NCBI GenBank assembly: GCA_008923285.1
Contig: WBSG01000008.1
Span: 62,001-126,000, forward strand
Length of the DNA stretch: 64,000 bases
Direction of reading: 5' to 3'
Source of the DNA: Betaproteobacteria bacterium SCN2
GTDB lineage: Bacteria > Pseudomonadota > Gammaproteobacteria > Burkholderiales > Thiobacillaceae
Shown: positions 8,194 through 17,364 of the stretch, one piece after another
Position numbering within the stretch: position 1 is the first letter of the stretch
How the letters are laid out: each line of letters opens with the position of its first letter
Translations under genes and position numbers: made by a program
The notes under the pieces: generated by a model
Seen by the model: only the letters and a program-made list of their open reading frames with translations
The model's database searches: none
Told to the model about the DNA's origin: nothing

Positions 8194-9267
8194 TTATGAG
8201 AGTCGTTGGTAGCGTCCACCGGGAAGCTGGGCAACCAGTCCTTCCAGTTCGAGCGTCAACAGCTTCGCCGAAAGCGCTTCCACCGTCAACCCGCTGCGTT
8301 CGGCCAGCTGGTCCAGGCTGAGCGGATCGTGGCCGAGGTGTTGCAAAACCGGCTCAATGTGCTCTCGGCTCGTGCCCGGGGGGGCGGGTACGGCCGCCAC
8401 GGCCGGCCAGGCCAGCTCCTCGACGATGTCCTGGGCCGATTCCACCAGCTTGGCGCCCTGCTTGATGAGGGCGTGGCAGCCCTTGGACAGCGGCGAATGG
8501 ATGGACCCCGGGATGGCCATGACCTCGCGCCCCTGCTCCAGCGCCAGCCGGGCGGTGATGAGCGAGCCGGAATTGAGCGCGGCCTCCACCACCAGCACGG
8601 CGTGGGATAGCCCGGAAATGATGCGGTTGCGCTTGGGAAAATGGCCGGGCGCGGAATTCGTGCCGAGCGGGAATTCGGACAGCAGCAGGCCGTTTTGCGC
8701 GATTTCGTGCGCCAGCGCCTTGTTGCGCGCCGGGTAGACCCGGTCGAGGCCGGTGCCGACCACGGCGATGGTCGAGCCCTTGCCCTTCAGCCCGCCGCGG
8801 TGCGCGGCCGCGTCGATGCCCAGCGCCAGTCCGCTGACGATGGTGATGCCGGCTTCCGACAGAATCCTTGCGAAGGCCTCGGCATTGGCCTCGCCCTGGG
8901 CGGTGGCGGTGCGCGAGCCGACGATGGCAAGGCCGTTGCCGCCCAGCAGCTCGCGTCGGCCCTTGCCGTAAAGCAATGCCGGCGGATCGGCCATTTCGCG
9001 AAGTTGCTGCGGATAGTCCGGATCCAGCCAGGTGACGAGATGGTGGGCCTCATCACCCAGCCAGGCTAGGCTTTCCTTCAGCAAGCCCGCATCCGGCCCG
9101 GCCTGCAGGGCCTCGATCTGATTTGCCCGCAAAAGCAGCTGCAGTTGCGTGCGCGAGGCGGCAAGCGCGGCCTCGGGCGAGTCGAATGCCTCGATGAGCC
9201 GATGCAGCGCGGACTCACCGATGCCGGGAACGAGTGCGAGCCTCAGCCAAGCTTCGCGATCTTCCAC
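8194..9267 (-). CDS. dprA: DNA-processing protein DprA
   Basis: Loads RecA onto incoming single-stranded DNA during natural transformation. 357 residues. An N-terminal helical SAM-like region (about 1-75) precedes the Rossmann-like domain, with LAIVGSRTAT, GLALGIDAAAHRGGL, and the FPLGTNSAPGHFPKRNRIISGLS block that binds DNA. A C-terminal winged-helix domain (about 290-357) ends the protein. The gene is intact. No other competence genes are in the window, so active competence is not shown. Confidence 0.95.
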   Translation of the reverse strand: MEDREAWLRLALVPGIGESALHRLIEAFDSPEAALAASRTQLQLLLRANQIEALQAGPDAGLLKESLAWLGDEAHHLVTWLDPDYPQQLREMADPPALLYGKGRRELLGGNGLAIVGSRTATAQGEANAEAFARILSEAGITIVSGLALGIDAAAHRGGLKGKGSTIAVVGTGLDRVYPARNKALAHEIAQNGLLLSEFPLGTNSAPGHFPKRNRIISGLSHAVLVVEAALNSGSLITARLALEQGREVMAIPGSIHSPLSKGCHALIKQGAKLVESAQDIVEELAWPAVAAVPAPPGTSREHIEPVLQHLGHDPLSLDQLAERSGLTVEALSAKLLTLELEGLVAQLPGGRYQRLS

Positions 9268-9272
9268 GGCGT

Positions 9273-9605
9273 TCAGGCGTCCTGGTACATGGGCTTGCCG
9301 TCATAGAAGTTCAGCATGCCCTTGACGATGCGGTAGATGGCCCAGATGCCGGCCGCGATCCAGATCACGATGCCGATGCCGAGCCACGACGTCAGCACGC
9401 CGATGGCCCCCCACAGGATGGCAAACCAGAAGGTGCGGATCTGCCAGCGGAAATGGCTTTCCAACCAGGTGCCCGCGACCTCGTCGCGCTTCAGGTAATT
9501 GATGATGACGGCGATGATGGCGGTGATGCCGGCAATGACCGATGCGATGTACAGAAAATAGATGATCTGCGTGAGATTGCGCGCCTTATCCAGGTCCTGG
9601 GTCAT
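9273..9605 (-). CDS. Small membrane protein, DUF4870-like
   Basis: 110 residues with about three membrane segments: IIYFLYIASVIAGITAIIAVIINYL, a segment around FWFAILWGAIGVL, and IGIVIWIAAGIWAIYRIVKG. The charged motif LKRDEVAGTWLESHFRWQIRTFW between segments one and two is typical of this COG3671/DUF4870-like family. Its function is unknown. It lies 5 bp upstream of dprA on the same strand, so it probably belongs to the same transcript, separated by a terminator from the LysM gene upstream. Confidence 0.7.
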   Translation of the reverse strand: MTQDLDKARNLTQIIYFLYIASVIAGITAIIAVIINYLKRDEVAGTWLESHFRWQIRTFWFAILWGAIGVLTSWLGIGIVIWIAAGIWAIYRIVKGMLNFYDGKPMYQDA

Positions 9606-9630
9606 GGTCCCCTCTTGCTTGCTGTTGATC

Positions 9631-9660
9631 GGAAAAGAAAAACCGCCCCGGGGGGCGGTG
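9631..9660 (-). terminator. Rho-independent terminator after the LysM gene
   Basis: On the minus strand an ACCGCCCC / GGGGCGGT stem is followed by TTTTTCTTTT, 40 bp after the stop of the LysM gene. It separates that gene from the dprA operon. Confidence 0.85.
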
Positions 9661-9699
9661 GCAGTGTAGCGTCATTTGGCGGGCGGAATCGACATCGGC

Positions 9700-10902
9700 T
9701 TACGGGTTTTTCACCGTGTCCAGCAGGAACACCGGTCCGTCGGACTGCATCACCAGCGCATAGGAAACCTTGTCGAATACGCGATAGATCATGACCAGGC
9801 CGGTGCGCGCATCGGGCAGCTTGACCTTGCTTTCGTCGTGTTCGAGACAGCCCACGCGGGTCACTGCCTTGAGGTCGGCGGCCTGGTCGTAGGTGAGCTT
9901 GCTGCTGGCGTCCTTGAGGCAGCGCACATCGCTGTACAGCCAGGCGCCGCCATCGGGTACGCTGCTGTTGCGCGAAGCCAGCCAGGTCATTTTTTCCTGC
10001 TCGTCGCGGCTCAGCTTGACGGTGCTGCCGGTGTGGTAGATCGCCAGCACGTGGCCGGGGGCGAGGCCGTGGCTGCTGCCGCGGTTGAGCACCACGGTCT
10101 GGAAGCGCGCGCTGTCGGTCAGGCCGCCGTAGGCCGAAATGATGCGGCCGTTGACGCTGGACTCGGGTGCGCGCGGCACGTATTCGAAGGTGTCGGTCTC
10201 GACCGCGGCGAGCAGCTTGTCCTTGGCCAGCGCTTCCTGTGCGGTGCGCGTGATGAGGATCTTCTGCGGTGCGCCGGGCGACAGGGTGCGCGCATCGCCG
10301 ATGTATTCGACTTCATAGCCCAGCAGTTCGCCGCTTTCCGGGTCATTGAGGGCCTTGCCCGGGCGCAGGATGTTCCAGCGGCTGACGTCGGCGGGGCCGC
10401 CGGTGGCATAAGCCTCGTCGCCCCGCGCGAAAATCACGCGTTCGTCGTTGCTGCCGAGGATGAAGGGGGCGGAATCCAGCGCACCGGCGGAGACCACGCG
10501 CGGCTGCGTCAGGAAGGCATGGATGGCGGAAATGGGAATGGTGGGGATGGCGCCGCTCTCGATCCGCTCTTCGCGCACGCCGGGCGACAGCTTGACGGTG
10601 CTGAGGCCGTGGGCATCGCCCTTGAGCAGGCGCAGGCGCGGCTGCGCGCCCGAGCGGTCGAGCACGATGATGTCGCCCGGGTAGATCCAGTGCGGGTTCT
10701 TGATGCTCTCCTTGTTGAGCTGCCAGATTTCCGGCCAGCGCCAGGGCTGGGTGAGGAATTTGCCGGAGATGTCCCACAGGGTGTCGCCCTTGACTACCAC
10801 ATGCCGGTCCGGAGCATTTTCCTGGATTCCCAGGTCTTCCGCCCAGACAGACGCGGACAGGGCGAGGACGGATAGAGTCAGGGCGGACAGCAGTTTGCGC
10901 AT
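9700..10902 (-). CDS. LysM-domain periplasmic protein
   Basis: 400 residues. A signal peptide ends at VWA-EDL (about residue 21). A single LysM domain (about 33-82: HVVVKGDTLWDISGKFL...NPHWIYPGDIIVLD) should bind peptidoglycan. The remaining about 300 residues have no recognised catalytic motif and are conserved in homologues next to dprA in betaproteobacteria. Probably a cell-wall-associated protein of unknown activity. It is divergent from def, with 128 bp between them. Confidence 0.85.
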   Translation of the reverse strand: MRKLLSALTLSVLALSASVWAEDLGIQENAPDRHVVVKGDTLWDISGKFLTQPWRWPEIWQLNKESIKNPHWIYPGDIIVLDRSGAQPRLRLLKGDAHGLSTVKLSPGVREERIESGAIPTIPISAIHAFLTQPRVVSAGALDSAPFILGSNDERVIFARGDEAYATGGPADVSRWNILRPGKALNDPESGELLGYEVEYIGDARTLSPGAPQKILITRTAQEALAKDKLLAAVETDTFEYVPRAPESSVNGRIISAYGGLTDSARFQTVVLNRGSSHGLAPGHVLAIYHTGSTVKLSRDEQEKMTWLASRNSSVPDGGAWLYSDVRCLKDASSKLTYDQAADLKAVTRVGCLEHDESKVKLPDARTGLVMIYRVFDKVSYALVMQSDGPVFLLDTVKNP

Positions 10903-11030
10903 GTTTAGACCTTGTCTAATTTTCGTGGAGAGGCTACTGTTGCGTTTACGGACAAAGCCGACAGGAATTTAGCATTTGTTGACGCGTTTCCTGAAAGTCT
11001 GCGATCAAGCCCCTGCAAACACAAGCATTT

Positions 11031-11564
11031 ATGGCCAAGCTTAACATTCTCCGCTACCCCGACCCGCGACTGCACACGGTGGCCAAGCCGGTGCAGAAGG
11101 TGGACGAACGCATCCGCAAGCTGGTCGACGACATGGCCGAGACCATGTATGCCGCGCCCGGCATCGGACTGGCGGCGACCCAGGTCGACGTGCACGAGCG
11201 CGTCATCGTCATCGACATCAGCGAAGACAAGAGCGACCTGCGCGTGCTGATCAATCCGGAAATCGTTTCCAGGTCGGGCGACATCGAGTGGGAAGAAGGC
11301 TGCCTCTCGGTGCCCGGCATCTACGACAAGGTGCGCCGTGCCGAGAAAATCCGCGTGCGCGCCCTCAATCGCGACGGCGAGCCTTACGAATTCGATGCCG
11401 ACGGCCTGCTCGCCGTCTGCGTGCAGCACGAGATGGACCACCTCATGGGCCGCGTGTTCGTGGAATACCTGTCGCGCCTCAAGCAGGTGCGCATCAAGAC
11501 CAAGCTGGTCAAGCAGGAGCGCGAGCACAAGCAGGCCCGCACCGAGCATCAGCCGGTGCTCTAG
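11031..11564 (+). CDS. def: Peptide deformylase
   Basis: Removes the formyl group from new protein N-termini. 177 residues. All three metal-site motifs are intact: GIGLAATQ (about 44-51), EEGCLSVPG (about 88-96) and HEMDHLMG (about 133-140). The extended basic C-terminal helix ([15 protein letters not shown]) is as in other proteobacterial enzymes. It is followed 7 bp later by fmt, the enzyme that adds the formyl group to initiator tRNA. Confidence 0.97.
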   Translation: MAKLNILRYPDPRLHTVAKPVQKVDERIRKLVDDMAETMYAAPGIGLAATQVDVHERVIVIDISEDKSDLRVLINPEIVSRSGDIEWEEGCLSVPGIYDKVRRAEKIRVRALNRDGEPYEFDADGLLAVCVQHEMDHLMGRVFVEYLSRLKQVRIKTKLVKQEREHKQARTEHQPVL

Positions 11565-11571
11565 GCAATCG

Positions 11572-12492
11572 ATGAGGCTGATCTTCGCGGGCACGCCCGA
11601 ATTCGCCCGGGCTGCCCTCGCGGCCATTGCCGATGCCGGCCATGAGGTGGCGCTGGTGCTGACCCAGCCCGACCGTCCCAGCGGCCGCGGCATGAAGCTC
11701 ACGCCGAGCCCGGTCAAGCAGGAGGCCGAGAAGCGCGGTTTGCCGGTTTTCCAGCCGGCCAGCCTCAGGGATCCGGCCAGTCACGAAGCGGTGAAATCCG
11801 CCGGCGCCGAGGTCATGGTGGTGGCCGCCTACGGCCTCATCCTGCCACAGGCGGTGCTGGACATCCCGGCGCGCGGCTGCCTCAACATCCATGCTTCACT
11901 GCTGCCGCGCTGGCGCGGCGCCGCCCCCATCCAGCGCGCCATCGAGGCGGGCGACAGCGAGACCGGCATTTGCATCATGCAGATGGAGGCCGGGCTCGAC
12001 ACCGGGCCGGTGCTGCTGGAAAAGCGCCTGCCCATTCTCGACAGCGACACCGGCGCCAGCCTGCATGACAAGCTCGCCGCACTGGGAGCTGCGGCTATCG
12101 TCGAGGCGCTCGCCAGGCTGGGCGCGCTTGAGCCGGTGCCGCAGCCGCAGGCGGGCGTGACCTATGCCAGCAAGCTGTCCAGGGAGGAAGCGCAACTCGA
12201 CTGGACGTTGCCGGCAGAAGTGCTGGCGCGCAGAATCCGCGCCTTCAATCCGGTGCCCGGCGCCTGGACCTTGCTCAATGGCGAGTCGCTGAAAATCTGG
12301 CAGGCCGAAGTGGTGCCGGGCAAGGGCCGTCCCGGCGAGGTGTTGCAGGCGGCCGCAGGCCAACTGGTGGTGGCCTGTGGCACGGGGGCGCTGCGGCTGC
12401 GCGAACTGCAGAAACCCGGTACCCGGCGCATGGACGCGACGGCTTTCCTGGCCGGCGGGCAAATCGCCGCGGGCGCCAGCCTGGGCAATTGA
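11572..12492 (+). CDS. fmt: Methionyl-tRNA formyltransferase
   Basis: Formylates Met-tRNA(fMet) using 10-formyltetrahydrofolate. 306 residues starting at [12 protein letters not shown]. The folate-site motif [21 protein letters not shown] (about 105-126) is intact, as is the C-terminal tRNA-binding domain beginning near [18 protein letters not shown]. Its start lies 7 bp after the stop codon of def and the two form the classic translation pair. Confidence 0.97.
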   Translation: MRLIFAGTPEFARAALAAIADAGHEVALVLTQPDRPSGRGMKLTPSPVKQEAEKRGLPVFQPASLRDPASHEAVKSAGAEVMVVAAYGLILPQAVLDIPARGCLNIHASLLPRWRGAAPIQRAIEAGDSETGICIMQMEAGLDTGPVLLEKRLPILDSDTGASLHDKLAALGAAAIVEALARLGALEPVPQPQAGVTYASKLSREEAQLDWTLPAEVLARRIRAFNPVPGAWTLLNGESLKIWQAEVVPGKGRPGEVLQAAAGQLVVACGTGALRLRELQKPGTRRMDATAFLAGGQIAAGASLGN

Positions 12493-12557
12493 ATTTTTTG
12501 CCGGCAACCGCATCTATAGTGCTGGTTTGAAGCTGTTTTCGAGGAGCATCCGAGCAA

Positions 12558-13400
12558 ATGTTCAACTGGGTCAAGACCTCCATCCTCATGGCCGGCATCG
12601 TCGCCCTGTTCGGCGCGGTCGGCATGCTGCTGGGCGGCGCGCAGGGCATGCTGATCGCGCTCTTGGTCGGCGCCGGCATGAACGTGTTCGCCTACTGGAA
12701 CTCGGACAAGATGGTGCTGCGCATGTACAACGCGCAGGAAGTCGACGCGCAGAGCGGCGGCCGCTATTACGCCATCGTGCGCGAACTGGCCGCCAATGCC
12801 GGCCTGCCCATGCCGCGCGTGTACATCATCAACCAGGCCCAGCCCAATGCCTTCGCCACCGGCCGCAATCCCGAGCACGCCGCGGTGGCTGCGACCACCG
12901 GCATCATGCAACTCCTGTCCGAGCGCGAGTTGCGCGGGGTGATGGCGCACGAGCTCGCGCACGTCAAGAACCGCGACATCCTGATTTCCACCATGAGCGC
13001 AACCATGGCCGGCGCCATTTCCATGCTGGCCAATTTCGCCATGATTTTCGGCGGCCGCGGCGAGGGTCGTCCGCACCCCTTCGTGGCGCTGGCGGTGATG
13101 ATCGTCGCGCCGATTGCGGCCATGCTGATCCAGATGGCGATTTCCAGGAGCCGCGAATTTGGCGCCGATGCCGGCGGTGCGGAAATCTCGCGCGACCCGG
13201 AAGCGCTGGCTTCCGCGCTGAGAAAAATCGAAGCCTACGCCAAGGGCCTGCCCATGCCGGTGGCAGAGGCGCATCCCGAAACCGCGCAGATGATGATCAT
13301 CAACCCGCTCTCGGGCGACGGCATCAAGAGCCTGTTCTCCACCCACCCCTCGACCGACGAGCGCGTGTCGAGACTGATGACCCTCGCGCGTGGCGCATAA
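12558..13400 (+). CDS. htpX: Membrane zinc protease HtpX
   Basis: M48B protease that degrades misfolded membrane proteins. 280 residues. Two N-terminal membrane segments (about 8-50), the catalytic zinc motif [10 protein letters not shown] (about 135), two further segments, and the third zinc ligand in [20 protein letters not shown]. The gene overlaps the start of rsmB by 11 bp, which suggests translational coupling. Confidence 0.95.
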   Translation: MFNWVKTSILMAGIVALFGAVGMLLGGAQGMLIALLVGAGMNVFAYWNSDKMVLRMYNAQEVDAQSGGRYYAIVRELAANAGLPMPRVYIINQAQPNAFATGRNPEHAAVAATTGIMQLLSERELRGVMAHELAHVKNRDILISTMSATMAGAISMLANFAMIFGGRGEGRPHPFVALAVMIVAPIAAMLIQMAISRSREFGADAGGAEISRDPEALASALRKIEAYAKGLPMPVAEAHPETAQMMIINPLSGDGIKSLFSTHPSTDERVSRLMTLARGA

Positions 13401-14673
13401 GCCCGTCGGCAGCCCCTCCAATGCATCGGCGGCCCTGGCCGCCGATGTGCTTTCCAAAGTTCTGCAGGGCCGCACCCTTACCCAGGCGCTGCAGACCGCT
13501 TCGCTGAACCCCTCCCGCCGCGGTGCGGTGCTCGACATGACCTATGGCGCACTGCGCTACAAGGGCACGCTGGAGGCGGTGCTGTCGCAGCTGCTGAAAA
13601 AGCCGCTCGACGACCCGTATGCCCACGCCCTGCTGCTGGCGGCGCTGTACCAGCTGGCCTACACGCAGGAGGCGCCGTATGCGGTGGTCGACAATGCGGT
13701 CAAATCCGCGCCGCGCCACCTGAAAGGCCTGGTCAATGCGGTGTTGCGCAACTTTTCGCGCCGGCAGGCGGAACTGCTCGAAGCGGCGCGAGAAACCCGC
13801 GCCGGCAAAACCAACTTCCCGGACTGGTGGGTGGACAAGCTCAGGCAGGCCTATCCGGAGAAATGGCAGGACATCCTTGCCGCCAGCCAGCTGCACCCGC
13901 CGATGACCTTGCGCGTCAACCGCAGAAAATCCGACGTCGCCGCCTACCAGGCCGAACTGCAGGCTGCCGGGCAGGCAGCGCGGCAGACGGGCGAGTCCGC
14001 GCTGACTTTGGAAAAACCGGTGCCGGTGGACAAGCTGCCGGGGTTTCTCGACGGCCGCGTTTCGGTGCAGGACGCCGGGGCGCAGTGGGCGGCACGGCTG
14101 CTCGACGTGCAGGATGGCATGCGCGTGCTCGACGCTTGCGCCGCGCCCGGCGGCAAGACCGGCCATGTGCTCGAATGCGCGGAGGCGGTGGTGCTGGCCC
14201 TGGATGCCGACGGCGAGCGCCTCGCCCGTGTGCGGCAGAACCTCGACCGGCTGGGGCTGGCGGCGGAACTGAAGGCGGGCGACGCCGGCCGGCCGCAGGC
14301 CTGGTGGAACGGCCGGCCGTTCGACCGCATCCTCGCCGACGTGCCCTGCTCCGCTTCCGGCGTGGTGCGGCGCAATCCCGACATCAAGTGGCTGCGGCGG
14401 CCGCAGGACATCGCCAAATTCGCCGGCCAGCAGGCAGCGATTCTCGATGCGCTCTGGCAGACACTCGCCCCCGGTGGTAAATTGCTTTATGCGACCTGTT
14501 CCATCTTTCCCGAGGAAAACGCGCAACAGATAAAAAGTTTCGTGGCGCGCCATGCTGATGCCGCTTTGCTGGCGCTGCCGTCGGAACTGGGCGACGGCCA
14601 ACTCTTGCCAGATGACAACCACGACGGTTTTTACTATGCCCTGCTCCAGCGCACCCGGAAAACGCCTGCCTAG
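13390..14673 (+). CDS. rsmB: 16S rRNA (cytosine-967-C5)-methyltransferase
   Basis: Methylates C967 of 16S rRNA. 427 residues, GTG start inside the end of htpX. An N-terminal NusB-like domain (about 15-135) precedes the methyltransferase domain with [16 protein letters not shown] (SAM loop), [18 protein letters not shown] (motif IV with the first cysteine) and [15 protein letters not shown] (motif VI with the catalytic cysteine). All catalytic residues are present. Confidence 0.96.
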   Translation: MAHKPVGSPSNASAALAADVLSKVLQGRTLTQALQTASLNPSRRGAVLDMTYGALRYKGTLEAVLSQLLKKPLDDPYAHALLLAALYQLAYTQEAPYAVVDNAVKSAPRHLKGLVNAVLRNFSRRQAELLEAARETRAGKTNFPDWWVDKLRQAYPEKWQDILAASQLHPPMTLRVNRRKSDVAAYQAELQAAGQAARQTGESALTLEKPVPVDKLPGFLDGRVSVQDAGAQWAARLLDVQDGMRVLDACAAPGGKTGHVLECAEAVVLALDADGERLARVRQNLDRLGLAAELKAGDAGRPQAWWNGRPFDRILADVPCSASGVVRRNPDIKWLRRPQDIAKFAGQQAAILDALWQTLAPGGKLLYATCSIFPEENAQQIKSFVARHADAALLALPSELGDGQLLPDDNHDGFYYALLQRTRKTPA

Positions 14674-15235
14674 TTTTTCCGCCAGCCGCTGTTTTCTCCT
14701 CGTGCTTTGCCTCGCGCTTGCCGCCATGCCGCTGAAGCCGGCGCAGGCGGAGGATGCCGTTACCGTGCTGTATGCGACGCTCGCGCCGTCGGGCGATGAC
14801 TGGTTGCTGGATGCGGCGCTCAACGTGCGGCTCAACAAGACCCAGGAGGAAGGCCTGAAAAAAGGCATCCCGCTCAATTTCGTGACGGAATTCAAGCTGC
14901 AGCGCGTGCGCGCATGGTGGTTCAACGAGGACGTTGCCGTGGCCAGCCGCACCGGCCGCCTGAATTACAGTACGCTTACCCGCCGCTATCAGCTGGAAAC
15001 CGCCGAGGGTTTCAGGGCATATGACACCCTGCCCGAAGCGCTGGCCGAGCTGGGCCGCATCGAAAACTGGGCGATTGTCCCCGGCAAAAGCCTCAAGACC
15101 GGCAACGCTTACAAGCTGGCGCTGCGCATGCGGTTGGACGTGGGACAGCTGTCCAAGCCGCTGCAGATCAACGCCCTGGCCTCCGGCAAATGGGAAGTGG
15201 AAAGCGACTGGCACGAGTGGGAAGTCACACCTTGA
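14636..15235 (+). CDS. DUF4390 secreted protein
   Basis: 199 residues from ATG 14636, which lies 38 bp inside rsmB. A signal peptide is visible (CFLLVLCLALAAMPLKPAQA-EDA). The mature part contains the DUF4390 pattern (AALNVRLNKTQEEGLKKGIPLNFVTEF and the end SDWHEWEV). Function is unknown; in betaproteobacteria it is constantly found between rsmB and ntrY, so it may act with the NtrY sensor, but this is inference from position. Its stop shares one base with the ntrY start. Confidence 0.85.
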   Translation: MPCSSAPGKRLPSFSASRCFLLVLCLALAAMPLKPAQAEDAVTVLYATLAPSGDDWLLDAALNVRLNKTQEEGLKKGIPLNFVTEFKLQRVRAWWFNEDVAVASRTGRLNYSTLTRRYQLETAEGFRAYDTLPEALAELGRIENWAIVPGKSLKTGNAYKLALRMRLDVGQLSKPLQINALASGKWEVESDWHEWEVTP

Positions 15236-17364
15236 TGCGTTACCTTCTGGTAGCCGCTGCCGTCCTGGGCGCGGCGGTCCTGGCATTGCTGTTCCCGGCG
15301 AGCGGCGATACGCCGCTGCTCTCGGAAAGCTTTCCCCTGCTGCTGGTGGTTGGCACCGTCATTGCCGTGGCCCTGCTGGCGCTGGTGGGCTGGCAGCTTT
15401 GGCAGTTGCGGCGGCGCATCCGCGCCGGCGTGTTCGGCAGCAAGCTGACTTTACGGCTGATGCTGTGGTTCGGCCTGGTGGCGCTGCTGCCGGCAACCAT
15501 CGTATTCGGCGCCTCGGTGTTTTTCCTCAACCGCAGCATCGAGACCTGGTTCGACGTGCGCGTCGACACCGCGCTCGGCTCCGGCGTCAATCTCGGCCAG
15601 GCCGCGCTCGACGACCTGCTGGTCGACCTCAGCAAGAAAACCGAGCGCATGGCGCTGGCGCTGTCCGATGCCGGGCCCGGCTCGGTCATTACCATGCTGT
15701 CGGCTCTGCGCGAACAGGCGGCGGTGAACGAAGCCACGCTGTTCGACGACAAGGGCGGCGTGATCGTCACCGCCGCAGGCGAGAAGGCCGACCTGCTGCC
15801 CGAGATCCCGGAACGCGCCATCCTCTGGCAGGTACTGCAGGAGAAGGCCTACAGCCGGGTCGATGACCTGCCGGAGAAGGGTCTGGTCATGCGCGTGCTG
15901 GTGCCGGTTTACAGCACCTCGTTCGCCGGCGAGACGCGCGTGCTGCAGGTGCTGCACGCAGTGCCGCCGAGCCTGGCGCGCGATGCGGAAGCGGTGCAGA
16001 GCGCCTATCGGGACTATCAGGAGATCGCCGCATCGCGCCTGGGACTGAAGCGCATGTACGGCATGGCGCTTACCCTCACCCTGCTGCTGGCGCTCTTGCT
16101 GACCATCGCCCTCGCTTACCTGCTTTCGGACAAGATGGGCGCGCCGCTGCGCACGCTGGCGCGCGGCACCCGCGCGGTGGCCAAGGGCGACTTCTCGCAG
16201 ATGCAGGCGGTGCAGAGCCGCGACGAGCTGGGCGCGCTGATCCAGTCCTTCAACAACATGACCCGGCAACTGTCGGAAGCGCGCGGCGAGGCCGAGCGCA
16301 ACCAGCTGCAGACCGAGCAGGCCAAGGCCTATCTGGAGAGCGTGCTCGCCAACCTGTCTTCCGGCGTGGTCGCGCTCGACCACAAGCTGCGCGTGCGCGC
16401 CGTCAACGATGCCGCCGCACGCATCCTTGAAGCGGATGGTGAAAGTCTTTCCGGCAAGCCGCTGGTCGAATGGGGCGAGCCCGGCACGCCGCTGCGCAAG
16501 TTCGGCGAGGAGGCGGCCGAGCGCTTCATCGCCGCCGAAGGCGAGGACTGGAACGCGCAGCTGGAATTTCGCCCCGGCCACGTGCAGATCCTGCTGGCCC
16601 GCGGCAGCAAGCTGCCCGCCGAGGTGCAGCGCGGCTATACCCTGGTGTTCGACGATGTGACCAAGCTCATCCGCGCTGAACGCGATGCGGCGTGGGGCGA
16701 AGTGGCGCGGCGCCTGGCGCACGAAATCAAGAACCCGCTCACCCCCATTCAGCTTTCGGCCGAGCGCCTGTCGCTCAGGCTGCAGGACAAGCTGGCGGGC
16801 AGCGATGCCGAAATGCTGGCGCGCGCGACCGGCACGATCGTCAACCAGGTGGGCGCCATGAAGAGCATGGTCGACGCCTTCGCCAGCTATGCGCGCATGC
16901 CCAGCGCCCAGATCGCCCCGCTCGACCTCAACGCCCTGGTGCGCGAGGTGCTGACCCTGTATGACAGTGCCGGCGTGCAGCCCGATCTGTCTGCGGATTT
17001 GCCGCTGGCCTCGGGCGACTCCACACTCATGCGCCAAGTGATACATAATTTGTTGCAAAATGCGCAGGATGCACTGGCGGGGAAGCCGGACGGTCGGGTC
17101 GGCATCCGCACCGAATCGGCGGAAGAGAGCGTGAAACTGATCATTACGGACAATGGCCCGGGTTTTCCCGATCACATGATGGCGAGGATGTTCGAGCCGT
17201 ATGCCACGACCAAGCCGAAAGGCACAGGACTGGGTTTGCCGATAGTGAAAAAAATCGTTGAAGAGCTCGGGGGCAGTATCCGGGTGGAAAATCAGCCTGG
17301 CGGGGGCGCATGCGTGTGTGTCGCATTGCCGGTTTACAAGGGTTCCACAGGGGGTAAGCAGTGA
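15235..17364 (+). CDS. ntrY: Sensor histidine kinase NtrY
   Basis: 709 residues, starting at MRYLLVAAAVLG. Two N-terminal membrane segments and a third near RLMLWFGLVALLPATIV anchor it. A periplasmic region (about 100-275), another membrane helix (LTLTLLLALLLTIALAYL), a HAMP domain and a PAS domain (VLANLSSGVVALDHKLRVRAVN) follow. The phosphorylated histidine is H496 in RRLAHEIKNPLTPIQL. The ATPase domain has NLLQNAQDAL, ITDNGPGF and GTGLGLPIVKKI. NtrY usually pairs with NtrX in nitrogen or redox control. It overlaps ntrX by 4 bp. Confidence 0.93.
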   Translation: MRYLLVAAAVLGAAVLALLFPASGDTPLLSESFPLLLVVGTVIAVALLALVGWQLWQLRRRIRAGVFGSKLTLRLMLWFGLVALLPATIVFGASVFFLNRSIETWFDVRVDTALGSGVNLGQAALDDLLVDLSKKTERMALALSDAGPGSVITMLSALREQAAVNEATLFDDKGGVIVTAAGEKADLLPEIPERAILWQVLQEKAYSRVDDLPEKGLVMRVLVPVYSTSFAGETRVLQVLHAVPPSLARDAEAVQSAYRDYQEIAASRLGLKRMYGMALTLTLLLALLLTIALAYLLSDKMGAPLRTLARGTRAVAKGDFSQMQAVQSRDELGALIQSFNNMTRQLSEARGEAERNQLQTEQAKAYLESVLANLSSGVVALDHKLRVRAVNDAAARILEADGESLSGKPLVEWGEPGTPLRKFGEEAAERFIAAEGEDWNAQLEFRPGHVQILLARGSKLPAEVQRGYTLVFDDVTKLIRAERDAAWGEVARRLAHEIKNPLTPIQLSAERLSLRLQDKLAGSDAEMLARATGTIVNQVGAMKSMVDAFASYARMPSAQIAPLDLNALVREVLTLYDSAGVQPDLSADLPLASGDSTLMRQVIHNLLQNAQDALAGKPDGRVGIRTESAEESVKLIITDNGPGFPDHMMARMFEPYATTKPKGTGLGLPIVKKIVEELGGSIRVENQPGGGACVCVALPVYKGSTGGKQ

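Noticed and set aside
15451-17175. A 574-codon minus-strand frame over ntrY
   Set aside because: It is antisense to the complete NtrY kinase and has no recognisable domain.
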